Origin: Teichococcus vastitatis
GTDB taxonomy: Bacteria; Pseudomonadota; Alphaproteobacteria; Acetobacterales; Acetobacteraceae
DNA length: 64,000 bases
Assembly (NCBI RefSeq): GCF_003604215.1
Contig: NZ_QXGS01000012.1
Span: forward strand, 27,462 to 91,461
Direction: 5' to 3'
Made by a program: the position numbers and the translations under genes
Notes under the pieces: model-generated
What the model saw: only the letters and a program-made list of their open reading frames with translations
What the model was told of the DNA's origin: nothing
Database searches by the model: none
In this document: piece after piece, positions 63,946 through 64,000 of the stretch
Numbering within the stretch: the stretch's first letter is position 1
Layout: every line of letters begins with the position of its first letter

Positions 63946-64000
63946 GTGACCTTTCTGATCCAGGGAGAGTTGGTGAGGGATTGGAGGCGGTCTGGGGTGA
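63946..64000. other. Window edge, possible junction of an inserted element
   Basis: The aminotransferase N-terminus is lost here and the sequence turns A/T-richer. An insertion-sequence end or deletion junction is possible, but only 55 nt are visible. Confidence 0.25.

Overview
The window is high-GC, densely coded DNA of an alphaproteobacterium. The best fit is Acetobacteraceae of the Roseomonas/Belnapia kind. This is inferred from the many orphan solute-binding proteins, the hopanoid genes hpnCDE, a membrane PQQ sugar/quinate dehydrogenase, paired hydantoinase subunits, many SDR oxidoreductases and an HWE sensor kinase. No rRNA or tRNA gene, CRISPR array or intact insertion sequence was seen.

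Layout. 0-4.3 kb: a family 5 solute-binding protein, then a three-gene overlapping cassette of tyrosine recombinase, unknown protein and ScpA-like kleisin. 4.3-11.9 kb: a hydroxyacid dehydrogenase divergent from a complete polyamine-type ABC importer with an RraA-like enzyme, then a ferri-chelate binding protein behind a Fur-like box, and a YcbK-like peptidase. 11.9-17.9 kb (minus strand): hyuA-hyuB-binding protein-SDR operon. 18-25 kb: DoxX, an SH3 lipoprotein, a decayed ion-channel gene, mscL, a ccdAB toxin-antitoxin pair, a DD-carboxypeptidase, an SDR without the usual catalytic pair, a membrane protein and a nuclease-fold hydrolase. 25-31 kb: PQQ dehydrogenase, DHA2 drug exporter and another family 5 binding protein.

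31-38.6 kb (minus strand): hpnC-hpnD-hpnE (squalene for hopanoids), modA-modB-modC with a frameshifted ModE-like gene, and a GntR gene. A 23-codon reading frame directly follows the GntR stop; it has a full-length Shine-Dalgarno sequence and is followed by two hairpins. 38.6-49.8 kb: flavin reductase, MYG1 protein, amino-acid oxidase, a frameshifted SDR, a decayed stretch, DeoR regulator, SDR, GMC oxidoreductase, HWE kinase and PAP2 phosphatase. 49.8-57.4 kb: CreA, then dctD-dctB divergent from dctA, which has a textbook sigma-54 promoter, then a beta-propeller protein and a lipoprotein. 57.5-64 kb: a strong candidate small RNA, an alpha/beta hydrolase, a complete sugar-type ABC importer (ugpC/SBP/malF/malG) and a broken class IV aminotransferase running to the window edge.

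The most interesting items are the GntR-linked micro-ORF unit (37.7-37.9 kb), the roughly 87-nt small RNA with an exposed anti-Shine-Dalgarno stretch (57.55-57.64 kb), and the recombinase/unknown/kleisin cassette (2.0-4.3 kb). At least four genes are broken (19.3-20.3, 34.7-35.0, 42.0-43.1 and 63.1-63.9 kb). All functional names are read from sequence motifs; no database search was run.
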